The notes under the pieces: generated by a model
Told to the model about the DNA's origin: nothing
Database searches by the model: none
What the model saw: the letters and a program-made list of their open reading frames with translations, nothing else
Program-made: the position numbers and the translations under genes
Part shown: piece by piece, positions 20,733 through 31,853 of the stretch
Layout of the letters: every line of letters begins with the position of its first letter
Position numbering within the stretch: position 1 is the first letter of the stretch
DNA from: Scilla litardierei
Lineage: Eukaryota; Streptophyta; Magnoliopsida; Asparagales; Asparagaceae
DNA: 64,000 bases
Direction of reading: 5' to 3'
Assembly: GCA_030789695.1 (NCBI GenBank)
Contig: CM061141.1
Span: 276,589,871-276,653,870, forward strand

Positions 20733-21270
20733 ACTCGACTGAGTAGACCCCTACTCGGTCGAGCTGCAGGAAGATGGAGAATAGGCCCAAAACAGCATTC
20801 TGGAAGCTACAGGCAACTCGACCGAGTAGCACCCTACTCGGTCGAGCAGTAGGAAATTGGAGAAAATATGCAAAAAATAGCTTCTTGAAATTTATTGTGA
20901 CTCGGTCGAGTAGCACCCTACTCGGTCGAGCTGCAGGGAGAGCCCAAAATTGTCGAAAAAGAGCACTATGTTTCTATTTCGACTCGACCGAGTAGCTACC
21001 CTACTCGGCTGAGCTGCAGGGAGAGTCCCAAACGTGCTGAATAAGGCGCTCTAGAAATCTTAATGGACTCGACCGAGTAGCTACCTTACTCGGCCTAGCT
21101 GCAGGGAGAGCAAAAGAGGGCTAAAAACATCGCTCTGTTTTAATTCAACTCGACCGAGATGAGTAAGCAGATCGGTCGAGTACTGGGGCACAATTTTTGA
21201 GCTTAATTTCAAAATTATTTTCATCCGTTCCTACTCGACCGAGCAGCTTTAGCTGGTCGGCCCGAGCTGC
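20733..21270 (+). repeat. Internal palindrome array of E1 on an 83-bp tandem repeat
   Basis: Seven units start at 20733, 20816, 20900, 20982, 21067, 21148 and 21233 (steps 83, 84, 82, 85, 81, 85). Each of the first five carries two ACTCGRYCGAGT palindromes 20-21 bp apart, facing each other as a hairpin, then GCTGCAGGGAGAG and a variable spacer. The step equals about eight DNA turns. The last two units are decayed. Confidence 0.93.
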
Positions 21271-21299
21271 AACTTAAAATTGGGGCCCACATTCCATAC

Positions 21300-21718
21300 T
21301 GAGTCAGCTCGGTTTATATTCTCTCTCCCTTACAATCGAGCTATCATATTCGAGCCCTAATCCCTGAGCTCCCCTAATTCTCCCCGAGCAGCCCCATCCC
21401 CGACCTCCCCTGCCCTACTCGACCCTGCTCCGGACTTGTCGCTTCCCTCTCCGTCGCCCGTCGCTGCCTACCGGTCCACCCCCACCTCTCTCTTTCCTCG
21501 TCTCTCTTTCTCTCTCCCCCCTCTTTCTCCCTCTCTCCCTCTCTCCCTCTACCCCCCAGCTCTGGCAAACGACCGGAGCAGCACCGCAGGTGTCGCCTAA
21601 CTTCGGTGTCGCCGCCACAACCACCACCCCCACCCCCCTCTTTCTCCCTCTCTCCCTCTCTCCCTCTACCCCCTAGCTCTGGCAAACGACCGGAGCAGCA
21701 CCGCATGTGTCGCCTAAC
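21300..21718 (+). promoter_or_regulatory. Putative internal promoter and C-rich leader of E1
   Basis: Directly after the array comes TTTATATT at 21313, then a C/T-rich leader-like stretch with a duplicated unit of about 120 bp (about 21517-21635 and 21635-21719). The corresponding region of element D leads into an env-position ORF. Here the element is cut before any ORF. Confidence 0.5.
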
Positions 21719-24252
21719 TTCCGGCTTCTTGTGGTGCAAAGTGTTGTCTGTGGGCTCCTCATCAAGCACATGAAGATAGGCGGCAACCGCCTTGTTGTAA
21801 ATGGGGTCATCATCGTCATCAACACTTGTTCTCATCGGGTCCTTTATGACCCCCTCAGCGGTATACTCCCCTATGGCATCATCTTCAAAGAGCTCCAGAT
21901 AACTAGATCCGTCTTCTCGGACCTGCTCCCTCATAGACTTTTGTAACCGGAATTGGGCTTCAATATTACCCAAATTCATTGAGAGAGTCCCTTCACGAAC
22001 ATCTATAAGGACGTCGGTCGTCGCCATGAAAGGAAGGCCAAGTATGAGATAGGAACTTCCTCCCTCAGGTATACTCATGATAACAAAATCCATCGGCACA
22101 CACAATCCGGGAGGTATTTGCAGAATGATGTCTCTGGCAATGCCTACCGGATACATGATTGAGTGATCCGCCAGCTGTATGGACATGTTTGTGGGCTCTA
22201 ATTCACTTTTGGTCTGTAGTCTTTCGAATATGGAGAGCAAAATCAAGTTGATGCTCGCTCCCAAGTCGATCAAAGAACGTTTGATAGGTGTACCTCCTAT
22301 AAAGCATGGGATTGTGAAGCTTCCTGGATCCGGTAGTTTCCTCGGGAGATAGTTCTTTATGATGGAGGTAGAGTCCTCCAAAAGCTTTATTTCCTCATGC
22401 TTCCGCTTCCTGGTGATGATGTCCTTCAGAAACTTAGCATATATTGGAATTTCCATAATGGCATCCATAAAGAGGATGTTGAGCTGAGTGCCCTTCAGAA
22501 GATCCATGAATTTTGAATACTTCCTCTCCATTTTCGCTGAAGCTAGCCTCTGTGGATACGGTGGAGGGGGTCTGTTTCGCTTATCCTTTGCGGCGTTCTT
22601 CGGAGATGGCTTACTGGAACTAGTTGCGTCGCCCTTGGTACTGGTGTGACGATGGGTATGGTGGACGGCAAATCTGCCCTCTCTCCATTCATGGTAGGCT
22701 CATCTGTAGCCTCTTCCTCATCACTGCCAATAGTGGCACCCTCGATTGTAACTTGTTCTTTGTTTGTGTCCGACACCATCACAGCGTCGGTTGTCCGTCA
22801 TCCACGTGTGGTAACGGAGACCATGGCATTAGCTTGAGCCCTCAGATTCGGCTCCATTTGCAAAGGCAACCTCCCTTGATTCTTAAGTAATTGGGACATC
22901 TGACCCCTCAGCTCATCAAGCGACGTGTTTATGTTCTTGAATTGAGTAGACGTGTCTTGGTTGAACCTGACTTGTCCGCTCATGAACGTCTCTAAGGTGG
23001 TCTCCAGACTGGAATGCGGTGGCATTGGTGCATAGCCTTGTTGAGACAGGCGGTTAAATTGGTAGTCCGGTGGTTGATACGACCAAGATGGCCTAAATCC
23101 GCTCTGCTGTTGGTGTGGCGGCTGTCCTTGTTGTTGAGGAGGGGGTGGCGGCCTCTGAAATTGTGGAGGTTGTAGCCCTCCACTAGGGTTCCTGTAAGAC
23201 AATCTGGGGTGATTCCTTGTAGCCGGACGTTGCCACTGATTTTGCAATCTCCTTGTATATACTGTACCGACTCTGATGACTCGGCTTTATCATAATGTCC
23301 CTCATTGTGAACGTAGCTTTGCTCTCTGTATTCCTTCGAAGGATGATAGGTTGGGGTGCTGGTAGTTGTTGGGATGGAATCCAACCGTTGCTCGATCCTA
23401 GCCACCTGCTTGCAGAAAGTTTCAATGTGAGAATCAGGTGGCTAACAGCTTTTACATCAGGGGTCCTGGTGACAATGGTGCGCTCCTCACTCCAGTGTTG
23501 GTTATTCGCTGCCATATGATCAAGTGGGTCAATGGCTTCCTTAGGCGATTTATCCAGTAGGGCGCCTTGTGCGGCGGCATCAATCATCATCTACGTACTA
23601 GGCTGCAGCCTGTTGTAGAAGCTTTGTACCAGATCCCAGATTGGATCCCATGATGAGGACACCGATGCTGAAGTTCCTTAAACCTTTCACATGCCTCGTA
23701 AAGACATTCTTTCGGAAGCTACTTAAAATTAGAGATAGCTCCTCTGATCCGTACCATCTTGGAGGGTGGGTAGAATTTGTCTACAAAGGCGAGCGCCAGT
23801 TGCTCCCATGTAGTGAAGTGGTTGGACGGGTGGGCTCGTAGCCAATATGAAGCTTTATCCCTCAAGATGAATGGAAAGCGCCTTAGCTTAATGGCGTCGT
23901 CACTTACATCTTTAGCTTTAAATGTATTGCACTACGCCAGAAAAGTGTCGATATGATGATTTGGGTTCTCGTGAGGATGCCCATGGAAGGGATCCTGCTG
24001 CATCAAGTTTATGAGCCAGGTCTTTATCGAAGCTAGATGCTGCTAGTTGTGGTCTCAAGATGGAGGAATTGTTTCTGAAGCTCAGCTTTATGTGGTCCCG
24101 GATGGACCTGGTGCAAGGAGAGTGGCGGTATTTTCCCCCATTTGATCAGAGGGTGTCTGACTTCTATTCGAGGCCCTGAGAGCTCTTGCTATTTTCTCGA
24201 TTTCAGGATCAAATAGCAATTATTTATCAAAAGCTCTAATGTGAGTGATCAT
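21719..24252 (-). pseudogene. Gag-protease of element E2
   Basis: The start at 24252 (MITHIRAFDK, then LLFDPEIEKIAR) matches E1 and D gag starts but is soon interrupted by TAA. Gag core remnants run to about 23600. A linker with QWLP-type and PPQFQRP repeats and the QMSQLLKNQGRLP coil lies at 23590-22800. The protease at 22531 to about 21900 is the best preserved, with LIDLGASINLI near 22260 and the following LADHS and RDIILQIPPGLCVP blocks. The open frame runs past 21719 into E1 leader DNA, giving an artificial Arg/Glu/Gly-rich tail. That tail is not part of the protein. Confidence 0.87.
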
Positions 24253-24387
24253 GCACAAGACAACTCAAAAAACACCATGAGTAGCAAGATAATAAAAAAA
24301 AGAATTTAACAGGATGGAAAGACAGGAAATGGTGAGAGTTGCTAGCAGACTCATCAAAATAAAAATAAACTGAGATACACAGTAACC

Positions 24388-24410
24388 GTCCCTGGCAACG
24401 ACGCCAAAAA
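24388..24410 (-). promoter_or_regulatory. Primer binding site of E2
   Basis: On the minus strand TTTTTGGCGTCGTTGCCAGG follows the LTR end GTGCGTCA, two or three changes from the A/G site. Confidence 0.8.
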
Positions 24411-24411
24411 C

Positions 24412-25809
24412 ATGACGCACCCCGGACTCACACTTAAAATCCACCTGGCGGTGTCATAATCGCAGGCGTAATATGGTTCCTAGATGTTGACTCTGGGCTC
24501 TATCCGTAAGCAGACGGTGTCAAATTATAGTATATAAGATTGTCGAATCCCACAGGGATAGTGACAGTGTATTGGAGTCTCAAATTATCTTTAGATCTCA
24601 GAATGAGATAGCAGTTGGTTTAAGAAGATTGGTTGTGATGGTGTTGTTGGTTCGATAATAAGAGAAGCTAGGGCTGTAGGGATCATCGCTAAGACTGTCG
24701 GAGGTTGATGTTAGAATAGGATTCTTACATTGCATTGGATTTAGGAGGTTGACCTCTCATCTCATACCACTCTCGTAGGTTAGAACTTCGAGGTATTTCG
24801 GTGGCTTTCATTGACGCAATGGCGGTAACCGTCAATGTAGTGATATAGTTCGTCGGTGGATCCCTTCAAGGCACGAGCCAGGCATGGTCACAAGCCTTGA
24901 TTAGATCCACTAACTCCCTATTTAAATCCCAAAGATACTTCTTAAGCTCATCAATTTCCACCGACCGTGGGCATGATCTCAGTACGAGTTCTCCTAGGGA
25001 TTTGGATGGATCGACCGAAATTATCCCCCTTTATCCCCAACACAACCTAGAAATCTAGATCTACATATCTTTCCTAGATTCTTAGGGCCAACACATCAGC
25101 CTTAGGGAAAACTACTCACACATAGCGATTACGACAAATAAAAATATAGTTTTTACCGTAGAAAACATTGTAGCAATTAAATCGAGCGAGAAATTGAGAT
25201 CTTACGTATCGAAAACGAGAAAGAACAATAGACAATAGAGATCCAAAGAACTTTCACAGATTTCAAAGCGCGAGAGATAAGAAAAATCCAATCTTTAGCC
25301 GAAAACGGCTTAATTCCAAAACCTAGATCTAGATCTACAATAATTTTTGATCTCCTCTCCTTAAGCTCGATTCAAAACATAATAAAAATCTCTCTAAAAC
25401 TTTTGTCAAAAATAACTCTAATACATCAGTGTGGGGCCCCCACGAAAATTCTAAAAATCTGAAGTTTGGGGGCCCACAGGTCGCCGACCGAGTTGGCTAC
25501 TCGGTCGAGTAGACGCATGCTCGGTCGAGCAGGCACCTTAACTGCGCTTGGCTGGGCGAAGGGGTCTGGGCTACTCGGTCGAGTAGCCCGCCTACTCGGT
25601 CGAGCTGTAAGTAGATCGGAGCTATCCTTCCAAAATGTCGCTCTGCCTAATCGGCCCGAGTAGGCCTTACTCGATCTAGTTGTCCGCTGGCTCGGTCGAG
25701 TAGGTCCTGCTCGGTCGAGCAGGATGTTGGTGAGATGGAGCTCAAAAATAGGTCGACTCGGGTCGAGTCGTCATTCTGCTCGGTCGAGTAGGATGCACAT
25801 TCTGCTAGG
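24412..25809 (-). repeat. LTR of element E2, truncated by element F
   Basis: About 1.4 kb remain of about 1.7 kb. It shares the block around CCACTCTCGTAGG (24768) with E1 near 17143, and holds the palindrome array. Confidence 0.82.
25481..25792 (-). repeat. U3 palindrome array of E2
   Basis: Repeated CTCGGTCGAG and relatives, with start-to-start steps of 19-22 bp in pairs (for example 20 bp within 25499-25530). Same word as E1. Confidence 0.9.
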
Positions 25810-26381
25810 TGTTAGTTCTTGGGTTCAAGAATAACGTTGTTTTGATGATGATCAATACATTATGTTATTGTGCTAATCAATCTTATGTTTTAGTCTTAGT
25901 TTATCTTAATGATTATATGTTTATGAGACAAAGCATAATGCTTGTAGGATATTACAAGGAATATCTTAAAGACCTCCAAGAGTGATGGTGTGGTCAAGCT
26001 TGGATGAAGTCATGAAGATCATCTAATGAAGCCAAAGCTTGGAGCATGATGATGGATGGACATCTAGAGAAGCATTGTCAAAACTTGAAGCTTGATGAAG
26101 GAAAGCTCATCAAGGAGTGCCAAAGCTTGGACATGATGGGGAGCATCAAGGTATCGTGAGCTTGAAGACTTAGACTCTAGGAGATGCTATATGTAATCCA
26201 TGTAATTTCTATTACTTGCATTTCTATTTTTGAGTCTTGGATTATTGTAATGCCTTGATAGATGGTCATACTCTCATACATATGCATTTAACCATCTTAG
26301 TGAGCCTTAGGACTATCATAGAATCCAACCCAATAGGTTCATCTAGCCCAAAGACTCAATTGGAGTCTCTGGCTCTCCAAC

Positions 26382-27010
26382 AGTCGTCTGATGAAGGTTT
26401 TACAGTCGACTGGGTGATTCTTGTCGCCTGTCCAGCCTTCTACAGTCGATTATGGTGCACTGCTCAAGTCAACATTTTTATTGACTCTTCTTGAGCTTTT
26501 CGCATCAGTCGACTGATGTTCAATTTACAGTCGCCTGTGTTTCTACAGTCGCCTATGAATTGGTTGACAGTCGACTGTGCGCATCTTGCATTTTTTGGGC
26601 TTCATCCCAATTTGCAAGACAGTCGGCTGATGATGTTTTTTACAGTCGCATGTATTTTTACAGTTGCATGTGAAATGGTCAACGGTCGCGTGGGAAATTG
26701 CATCTCTCTCTGTTTTACTTCCATCCTCTGCAACAGTCGGCTGATGAAGGATATACAGTCGCCTGTCTATTTTACAGTCGACTATACTTTGGTCATCAAT
26801 CGCATGTATGCATACTGGGAGTAAGTTGCATCTTTCTGTTTCATTTTCATCCCTGCAGCAGTCGCCTGATGAAGGATATACAGTCGACTATTTGTTTTTC
26901 AGTCGCATGTGTAGTCTTCTACAGTCTACTGTCTTGGCTCAGATTATAGCCATTGGGATTTTTCTAACCGTTGAACAACCGACTATCATTTGTTCATCAG
27001 TCGACTGCCT
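26382..27010 (+). repeat. U3 palindrome array of F LTR 1, word ACAGTCGACTGT
   Basis: Copies start at 26506, 26528, 26546 and 26568 (steps 22, 18, 22), and blocks repeat downstream as in LTR 2. Variants are CAGTCGCCTG and CAGTCGCATG. Confidence 0.92.
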
Positions 27011-27094
27011 CGGCCATAAACTGCCAAAATCTATCCATGGCAGATTTCTTCCCTTTAGGTTTTTGGTTAGTTTTATTGGCTATTCTTGGCTTCC

Positions 27095-27104
27095 TATATA
27101 TAGG
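27095..27104 (+). promoter_or_regulatory. TATA box of F LTR 1
   Basis: TATATATAGG about 85 bp after the last CAGTCGACTG copy; the second LTR has TATATATA at 33151. Confidence 0.75.
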
Positions 27105-27480
27105 AGATGGTTTAGTTCATTTAGAACTCTTGAAAGGGTTAGGAAATCATAGAAGATCATTTAACCTTTTCTCTAAGCCACTCCTCCCTCATTCCATCTT
27201 TAGAGCTTCAATCGTATGCTATAGCATCTAAGCTTTAGGGAATTTCTCCAAGGGATTTCAATCTCATTCCTTTTCTTGGAGAACATCTTTCTTCTCTTCA
27301 TTTCATACTCTCTAGTGAGAAGTGTTAGGATTCATTCCTAGAAGAGAGAAAGATCATCAAGTGCAATCAAAGCTAATCTCAAGCACTTGGTCATTCACTT
27401 GCATGCCTTCTTCTTCAAATTGGTAAGATCATATCAAGGCATAGGTAAGTGTTGTTTCGTTTTGTTTTTGTTTCGAAACC

Positions 27481-27690
27481 CTAATTCTCTTTGTGGGAAT
27501 TAGTTACTCTCTTTGTGGGAGTTACTCCCTTTGTGAGAGTTTGGTTCTTTCTGTGTGAAAGAACAAAATCCTCTGTGTGAGGTCTCTCTGTGTGAGAGTA
27601 AGAATATCTCTTTGTGGGAATACTAAATCCTCTGTGTGAGGTATATCTTTGTGGGATTTGTATTCACTTCTCTTTGTGTGAAATATAGTG
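27481..27690 (+). repeat. Hairpin array in the F LTR 1 leader
   Basis: Successive hairpins with loop TTTGT or TGTGT. The first is CTAATTCTC/GGGAATTAG at 27481 (9 pairs, one G-U). Then come ACTCTC/GGGAGT, GTTCTTTC/GAAAGAAC at 27544 (8 perfect pairs), CCTC/GAGG twice and CTCTC/GAGAG. Stem sequences differ, pairing is kept. This region lies downstream of the TATA box and so in the transcribed leader. Confidence 0.92.
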
Positions 27691-27829
27691 AATATTGGTG
27701 TGGCTGGACGTACCCATGTTTTGGGGAACCAGGATAAAATCCTTGTGTATGCGATTGTGTTGTTGAGCACACTTTTTAATTTCCGCTGCATATTGTGCTT
27801 TAATTTTAGTAACTTTTAATTAAGCACTT

Positions 27830-29806
27830 TGTTGGACGCAACGATCTAGGACATCTAGTTTGATGATGACAAACGTGTGCGAACTATTTAACGTGTGCGC
27901 TAAGTGTGTTTCAGGATAGAAAAAACGGTAATTCTTGGAGAGATGACTAAGTCAACGTGTTGGAGGAATTGCTATCCACATAGCTAATGGACTTGGTCAA
28001 AGAGCTATACACAAAGCAATTTGACTTGGTCAATATGGAGGGAGATGGAATCTATTTGGGATTTGGTCAAATCAAGTCGAGATTTATTCCAATCATACTT
28101 TTCCCTATTTCAATCTAATATCCAATTTGAATTGCAAATCAAATCCCATATTGATTAGGCCAAATCCCTAAGCGGTTGGCACAACCCTATCCCTAACCAT
28201 ATTTCAAAACCCTAGCTAGCACCCTATATAAACTACATCTCTAAGGGTATCTGGTCACGGCCAAAAAAAATATAGGAGCCAAAATCTTCAAAGAGCTCAA
28301 CATTTTTTGTATTCAGGTGCGCATCTTCTTCTTGAGGGAACGTAAAGAACGGCCAAACTTTATTCTTAAAAAAAGCAACAGGTATTTGATGAAAGGCCAC
28401 AATATTTGATGAACTACATAATATTTGTTTAATATTTGATGAACTTACGTGTGTCTGGTGTGCAGGTATTTGATGGACTTTATAATATTTGTTTAATACT
28501 TGTTTTGTAGTGGAATCATTTGAATTACAGGCAATATTTTTTTGTGTGTAATCCTTTTTGTGCAAGAGACAGAGCCGGATTTATTTTGGCACAAAAATTC
28601 CTTTTAAAGGAGCCGCACTTCCCTGCTCTTCATCAAAAAATCAGGAGAGAGCCTTGGCCGTTTCATTTTTTTTAAGCACAGACGCGCAAGGCACAAAACG
28701 AAAAGGGATCCGTACAAGATTTTAGAGGGAGGGAAATTAAAAACAAACAAACAAATCCTTTAGCTTTTTTTCCCTCCAATTATTTTGCTTACTTAATAAT
28801 CCATGTTGTTGTAGGTCACGTTTTCATCAAACAATTTGATTGGCTCCCAACGATTCTTCTCTTAGCAATTATCTGAAGAGCCACACTTAATTGGGGGGGT
28901 TCTTTTGATCTCGAAGAGCACAGGATGCACAATTCCAACGCATAAGAGCAGGCCGAGATCTTGCAACGATTCTTCTCTTAGCAATTCTCTAAAGACCTTA
29001 AAGCACAGGTTTTTTGATTAAACTAATCTGTCATTTATTTTTTTACAGAGATCCTTGCCGAAACATGTGCATTCAAAGAGACAAAATCTTCAACATTCAA
29101 AGGAGGGAAGCAGCCGAAATATAAAAGGGTAGACTTTGCATCAAGAGGCTGAGATATTTGTGACCAAGCTAGTTCTCTTTACATCTAGCCGTGAGCTCCT
29201 AGTGTGCTTATTGTTCAAGACAGCTAATCAAGGAGAAGTGCCGCAACTTGAGTTGTCGTTGCCAAGACTTATACATCTTCGTCAAACGAGATCTGACCCA
29301 TGCTGATTGACGAAGACGACGCCGCTACACAAACTGAGCCTTCTAAACGCTGTTCTTTATTATTTTGTGTAATTGTTGTGTTAGATATTCGTAGGGGAAA
29401 CTTTACCATTTTTGGGGACTATTTTGGGACTTGTCTGGTTGGGGCTAGACAAGTAGGACCCAGCTAGTTTGGGACTAGCTGGTAGAAAGCGTTACTAGGA
29501 TTGATAGTGATAGGAAACACTGTGTGTGGGGTACTGAGAGCCTGGCGAGTGTAGAGACGTAGAGGGTGCTTTGAGCGTGCTCTAACGTATGGTTTTGTAC
29601 CTATTGCACTATTCAATACTAGTATCTGCTTTGGGGCTGAATGTAGGTCGAAGGGTCGATCGAACCAGGGTAGATCTGCTGTGTACTCTGTGTCTGCTTT
29701 TTCTTTACCCTGTTGCTGTTATAACTACGTGTGCTTATTCGTAGATTGCACGAATTATTTTTATTAGCCTATTCACCCCCATCTAGGCTAGGATCCAGGT
29801 CCAACA
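27830..29806 (+). mobile_element. H: solo LTR of a SIRE-like copia element
   Basis: A 1977-bp insert in F LTR 1 that starts TGTTGGACGC and ends GTCCAACA, with matching short inverted ends. It is flanked by a 5-bp duplication CACTT (27825-27829 and 29807-29811). Its start, with TTTGATGATGACAAACG, is typical of SIRE-group LTRs. TATATAAA at 28225 is the likely promoter. No primer site, gag or second LTR is present, so it is a recombined solo LTR. Confidence 0.9.
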
Positions 29807-29873
29807 CACTTTGCTTGCCATTACACTATTCACCCCCCCCTCTAGTGTGTATATCCACGCAGGGTCCCTTACA

Positions 29874-29890
29874 GTTGGTATCAAAGTCTT
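29874..29890 (+). promoter_or_regulatory. Primer binding site of F, first internal region
   Basis: GTTGGTATCAAAGTCTT, related to the copia TGGTATCAGAGC site complementary to initiator tRNA-Met. The second copy at 33931 reads TTGGTATCAAAGCC. Confidence 0.85.
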
Positions 29891-29893
29891 GGT

Positions 29894-31360
29894 TTGGTAG
29901 CTTTTGCAAGCATAACTTCTAAGTCTCAACAACCACTCTCCCTTCCTCCCGTCTTCAAAGGCAAGCACTTCTCAAAATGGAAGAAGAACATGTTCCACTG
30001 GCTTGATGTGCATGAGGAGTCTGGGTTTATTACCATGGATGCTCTTGTGTGGAATGCATTGCTCAATGCCATCTCTCCAAAAATTGGGAAGAATTTACGT
30101 GATTTAGAGACGACAGATGAGATATGGAATTATCTTGATGAAGAATATGGTGGAGAGGAATTTTGCGATGATGAGAGCATCGTTGATAATGACGTATCTC
30201 GTAACTCTCTCATTCAACGCGGTAATTTTATTGAAAATTATAATGCGTTGTTTATGGACTCTCTCAAAGCGAACAAGAACAAGCTTGAGAGAGATGCTCG
30301 CACACACACTTCTTTATCATCCAAACATCGTGATGATACACAAACCATTGTATTGAATCAAGAAAAGATTGCTCTTGATTCTCATGTGTGCATGTTAAGC
30401 AAAGAGAATGACTCTCTTAAAGCTCGTATTGAGTTTGATCGTGATTTTCACAAATCTATGAAAGAGTCAGTATGCATCGCATAATGTTGAACTTAATTCT
30501 TTGCATACCGAGAAAGATACTTTTGTTTCAAAATTGAGTGCCTTGAGAGATGAGAATGCTTCTCTCAAACTCTGAATGGGGAAAATGCTCTCGAAGTGTG
30601 ATTACAACATTTTGAGAGATGAGACATTGGCTCTCAAGTCAAAATGTTGTGAGCTTAGCTCATGTCTATCCAAGAGTGATGACAACATTTCTTCACTTTT
30701 GAAGAAATGTGAGCTCAGATTGAAAATTTCAAATTGAGTAAGGACACGGTTTTGGGATCCTCTTCATTGAAGGTGAACAAACCAAGCCCTTCTCTTGGAA
30801 GCACCCAAATAAATTTTATAGGGGAGCATTTTAATGAGAAAGTCACATCCAACTCTGTTGGCCTAAAATCAACTATTATTTCTAAGCCAAAGAGAAATCA
30901 TGCATTTTTGTATTCCGGACTTGCATATATTAAGAAGCCTATTCAAAAACATGTTGATATAAATGATTCTTCTTTGAATGCTATGCATGATGTTTCTACT
31001 CATAGGAAATCTTATTATTGCTTGCACGCTAGAATTGATGATAAATCTTTGCATGCTTCACTTGCTCCTATGCATGGTAGAATTGCTTATGTGAATGATG
31101 CTAATGCTAAATTGCATGTTTCACACACGGGGCACGCCAATGTTTATGTTCCACCTCATAAGCGTGCACCCTCACCTCCTACTCATGCCTTAACCAAACA
31201 TCTTCCTAAGTATCCCAAATCACTTTCTTTGTGGATTCCTAAGAATGTTTCTATGCTTGATAGGAATGTGTATATAGAATCATATGTTCGTCATGTTATA
31301 TTTTCATATGACTATATACGGAAACCAAACTCCACTTTTGTTTGGTTTCCAACTTGCTAG
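29894..31360 (+). pseudogene. Copia gag-like protein, F copy 1, frameshifted
   Basis: Pieces 29894-30484 and 30734-31360 correspond to the better copy at 33951. A 2-base loss near 30470 shifts the frame, and TGA at about 30574 interrupts it. The N-terminal part (FKGKHFSKWKKNMFHWLDVH, then ETTDEIWNYLDEEYG) is the copia capsid fold of the UBN2 type. The middle is a long coiled coil rich in LSKEN and LRDEN heptads. The C-terminal part (YVPPHKRAPSPP, FVWFPTC) has no zinc knuckle. No ATG precedes the capsid homology closely. Confidence 0.8.
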
Positions 31361-31853
31361 CTCACTCATATTGTTATTCATTGCTTGGGTACCATGCTTG
31401 TATGTTTACATTTTGTACCCACATTTTTGTGAGTGTGTCCATTACTCGCATGTATGCATGTTTTGTATAATTATGGGGGCGTATGGATTTTTTTGCTTGC
31501 TAGCATTATTTTTCAATTCATATGTCACATTGAATTTCATTCACATTATGTTTGTGCATATGGGATGGTTATTTCTCTTGCCCTTGGTTTTCCTATTTCG
31601 GTATTACCCATCTTTTTGATATACCTAGGGGGGAGAGAAATAGGTTATGCAAAAATATATCTTATGCTTGTTTATGCATTATTATCAATTGGTATGCTTT
31701 TGCATAACAACCATCAATATGATTTGTGCTATATATGTTTATATTTTGTGCACATTTGCATATTGATTGGGGGAGTTTGTTAGCACACATTATTTATTTC
31801 AATGTTTATTATATTTTGACATAATGGATTGTCATCATCAAAAAAGGGGAGAT
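31361..31853 (+). other. Non-coding tail of F internal region 1
   Basis: Short internal purine runs (GGGGGGAGAGAAATAGG near 31629) and the terminal tract AAAAAAGGGGAGAT at 31840-31853 just before the LTR. Membrane-like translations here are T-rich artefacts. Confidence 0.75.

Larger units (their letters stand above)
15910..21718 (+). mobile_element. Element E1: Athila-like gypsy, gag-protease only, 3' truncated
   Basis: LTR 15910-17632, mutated primer site 17638-17656, gag-protease pseudogene 17793-20445, a conserved GGAGGCAACCCGAC block at 20477-20504, an internal palindrome array on an 83-bp repeat (20733-21270), and a C-rich leader to about 21718. There the sequence switches to element E2 in opposite orientation. 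No RT or integrase follows the protease. Element D shows the same order, so this is a family trait rather than a chance deletion. Confidence 0.85.
21719..25809 (-). mobile_element. Element E2: E-family gypsy in minus orientation, both ends cut
   Basis: Read on the minus strand: LTR 25809-24412 (5' part removed by element F), primer site near 24410-24388, gag-protease pseudogene 24252 to about 21719. It meets E1 tail to tail at about 21719. Confidence 0.85.
25810..29873 (+). repeat. First LTR of element F, interrupted by H
   Basis: Palindrome array 26382-27010, TATA box 27095-27104, hairpin array 27481-27690, end CCCTTACA before the primer site. Confidence 0.9.

Noticed and set aside
21374..21718. 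Arg/Glu/Gly-rich C-terminal extension of the minus-strand ORF
   Set aside because: Produced by reading E1 leader DNA backwards across the E1/E2 junction. It contains the DNA-level duplication and is not protease sequence.
31284..31783. Membrane-protein-like ORFs (also at 35354 and 57777-58354)
   Set aside because: T-rich non-coding DNA downstream of the gag stop of F. Hydrophobicity follows from composition, and gag ends at the same codon in both copies.
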